From contig JABSOQ010000014.1 of the NCBI GenBank assembly GCA_013216195.1, forward strand, positions 1 through 43,849: a stretch of 43,849 nt of DNA, given 5' to 3'. Positions 42,226 to 43,849 of this stretch are shown in pieces. The DNA comes from Bdellovibrionales bacterium. GTDB taxonomy: Bacteria > Bdellovibrionota > Bdellovibrionia > Bdellovibrionales > UBA1609. A model generated the notes under the pieces. It worked only from the letters and a program-made list of their open reading frames with translations. It was not told the origin of the DNA and ran no database searches. Numbering within the stretch: the first letter of the stretch is position 1; every line of letters begins with the position of its first letter. The position numbers and the translations under genes are program-made.

Positions 42226-43849
42226 TTATGGGTTGGCTTGGTCTCGCTGTTCTGCAACGAGTTGAAACAGCCTCTCTGTTGAAATGCTCTGGTTGCCCAG
42301 TGAGCTTGAAATAGAGGCGCCACGAACCTGTCCGATGACCTCTAAGAAGTCCAACATTCCCTTGGTGGCATTGATCATGGCCGATTCAAAAGCAGCTTCG
42401 AGATTGATTCGAGTTTGATCGCCATCTGAAGTGGTAACAAAGGGGAGGTCCTCTGGCCTGGGGTCAGTGTTGTCAATCGGTGAGGCGTAGAGCTCAAGAA
42501 AGCGATTGTCTTCATTGATTTTCATGTAGCCACTGGTGATCCAGACCACGTCGGGAAATGTTCTTTCAATTGAGGTCTTCATATCAAAGTGAACCACATG
42601 ATTCCAGGTTATGATCTGATACTCGCCCTCAATATAAATCAAGGCGTACCTTGTCTTTGGGGTTTCGCGCGTAAAGGTAAAGCCTGAAAGTGGTTTTGTT
42701 AAAACCGCTCGGTTTAGCTCCCCAAAGTTTGATGTGGCAGAGGCCTCTGAGGCCAATTGGTCTAGCTCTGCTCGGTCGATCTCGCCATTCAGTACGCTGA
42801 CGACCGTGTCGGCAGAGTAGCGGTGTTTGTACTGCAAGAGAACAGGGTGAGGTTCTGGTTTGTACATGACATTCATGCCAGCTAGCTCAAGTTCAATGGC
42901 TTCAGCATTCACTTTCATGTTGCTGAGATGATCTTCAAAATCTGGGTACAGCTTGTTCAGCATTTTCAGGATTGAGGTAGAGATTTGTCTTCGGTTTGAG
43001 GGCACATTGGGGTCAGAGCTGAACACTTCGTGATTGGGATGGCTGTAAAACTCAAAAGAAAAAGTTTCGGACGCGCCGGTTGGGTTGGTCGCGTGGCTTT
43101 GCTCGCCGAGAACTCCGTCAATTTCGACTTTTAGCCCTTGCGTGTTAGGGGCTTTGGTCACTCTGATGTTGGTTGTGTAGGCCAGGTCGTCGAGATGACC
43201 TTCTACAATAACCGGCATACGCAAGTTTTCTTCACGAAGACCCCAAGCTCTTCTGATTGAATAAGCTCTGTAAGTGAACATAGAGGCATAAACTGCTTTT
43301 AATCCCTCTACAAAAGCTTCGAGGCTGTCACCATTGATCACGAGGCTTCTGTACAGACCTGCTCCAATCAGGTCTTCAATATCATTGTTACTTCTGAGTA
43401 TGAGAGGGCGGCCAAAGAAAGTATGACTTAGCTGATTGAAGGCTCGGTCGACAAAGCCCTGCTCTGCCGCCGGTGCTGTTGCACTGGCAATAGCTGTCTG
43501 CAAGCTTTGCAGCAGCTGACGTATTTTGTTTGCATCTTGAGTTTTAGCGAGCTGATTTTGGGTACTATCGATGAGGTCTTTTAAAGATTCGCCCTGGTAT
43601 TGATAGCTGTCGATGAACTTTTGGTAGAATGCACTTGTAAGAGTCGAGCGATTTCGTAGGAGTAAGTCTGAGATCAGTCGTCTTGAGCGCATCAAGGGTA
43701 AGAACTTGTCTCCGACAACCTCTCGAGAATAAACAATAGGGTCCTGCTCCTTGACAATGTGTGGAATATCAGTTCGTTCTTCAATATTCGAGGGGAGTGC
43801 TCGAGGTACAGGTGTTCTCTCCACAGGTTGACGAGTCGATATGTGGCTC
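42226..43849 (-). CDS. PEP/pyruvate-binding (PPDK N-terminal-like) domain protein, cut by the window edge
   Basis: The frame stays open to the right end of the window, so this is probably the C-terminal part of a longer protein; the GTG at 43824 is not convincing. The segment RPLILRSNNDIEDLIGAGLYRSL followed by FVEGLKAVYASMFTYRAYSIRRAWGL and MPVIVEGHL resembles the nucleotide-binding domain of PEP synthase and PPDK (VRSS...EDL.GA.G.Y.S, then RM.V.VQ). No phosphohistidine domain with TGG...H and no PEP-binding barrel appear, and the following 300 residues are not recognised. Function as a phosphotransferase is uncertain. Confidence 0.6.
   Translation of the reverse strand, partial: SHISTRQPVERTPVPRALPSNIEERTDIPHIVKEQDPIVYSREVVGDKFLPLMRSRRLISDLLLRNRSTLTSAFYQKFIDSYQYQGESLKDLIDSTQNQLAKTQDANKIRQLLQSLQTAIASATAPAAEQGFVDRAFNQLSHTFFGRPLILRSNNDIEDLIGAGLYRSLVINGDSLEAFVEGLKAVYASMFTYRAYSIRRAWGLREENLRMPVIVEGHLDDLAYTTNIRVTKAPNTQGLKVEIDGVLGEQSHATNPTGASETFSFEFYSHPNHEVFSSDPNVPSNRRQISTSILKMLNKLYPDFEDHLSNMKVNAEAIELELAGMNVMYKPEPHPVLLQYKHRYSADTVVSVLNGEIDRAELDQLASEASATSNFGELNRAVLTKPLSGFTFTRETPKTRYALIYIEGEYQIITWNHVVHFDMKTSIERTFPDVVWITSGYMKINEDNRFLELYASPIDNTDPRPEDLPFVTTSDGDQTRINLEAAFESAMINATKGMLDFLEVIGQVRGASISSSLGNQSISTERLFQLVAEQRDQANP

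Noticed and set aside
42129-42323. 64-aa minus-strand ORF ending in EGLEPPTRGL
   Set aside because: Translation across the tRNA gene; a familiar spurious annotation.

Overview
The window looks like a chromosomal segment of a motile Gram-negative bacterium, most likely a Bdellovibrionota/Oligoflexia-type organism. This placement is inferred from protein style and was not tested. The signs are many lipoproteins with AC or GC lipoboxes, a subtilase with the NGIDDDGNG motif, paired M16 peptidases, flagellar-type FliL and MotAB, and an alphaproteobacterial-style dihydroorotase (DTQVHFREPG). Base composition is fairly even by eye. There is no rRNA, CRISPR array, transposase or integrase. One tRNA with a CAT anticodon is present.

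Left part (1-7033): a Cds6-type L,D-transpeptidase on the minus strand; fliL behind a sigma-28-like promoter; an M16 peptidase pair, one member with HxxEH and the second a lipoprotein without it, closed by an intrinsic terminator; and a two-gene minus operon encoding a FecR-domain membrane protein and a protein resembling a tyrosine autokinase without its P-loop.

Motor operon (7176-12934, plus): PEGA/TPR lipoprotein, a membrane protein that reads as a natural FliF-FliG fusion, an outer-membrane beta-barrel, MotA, MotB and a membrane-anchored helical-repeat protein. All six genes are overlapping or closely spaced. Upstream is a second sigma-28-like site, with the same 7-nt gap to the ATG as at fliL. 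I read this as a compact proton- or sodium-driven rotor/stator machine spanning the envelope. It is the main candidate for an undescribed system.

Middle (13006-28054, minus): a 3139-residue lipoprotein made of Ig-like modules, a propeller-like region and a LamG domain; a HAMP/SpoIIE phosphatase; two tandem paralogous secreted proteins anchored at the C terminus, one with a poly-lysine tail; and a subtilisin-like lipoprotein with a G8 tract in its ribosome-binding region.

Right part (28396-43849): LysR regulator; PEP-synthase/PPDK regulatory kinase-pyrophosphorylase with a small partner; nrdR-nusB operon; an outer-membrane protein overlapping an RsmB-like methyltransferase; a 47-aa membrane peptide gene not in the ORF track; a small lipoprotein; dihydroorotase; a very acidic Ala/Glu/Pro-rich membrane protein; HEAT-like protein; a lipoprotein pair with a carboxypeptidase-regulatory-like domain; a GT2 glycosyltransferase; a SUKH-like protein; the tRNA; and a PEP/pyruvate-binding-domain gene cut by the right edge.

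Three perfect short tandem arrays with units of 8, 5 and 7 bp occur in the first 13 kb, each next to gene stop codons. Several promoters place the expected transcription start at or within a base or two of the start codon, suggesting leaderless mRNAs. Everything here comes from reading the sequence; no searches or alignments were run.
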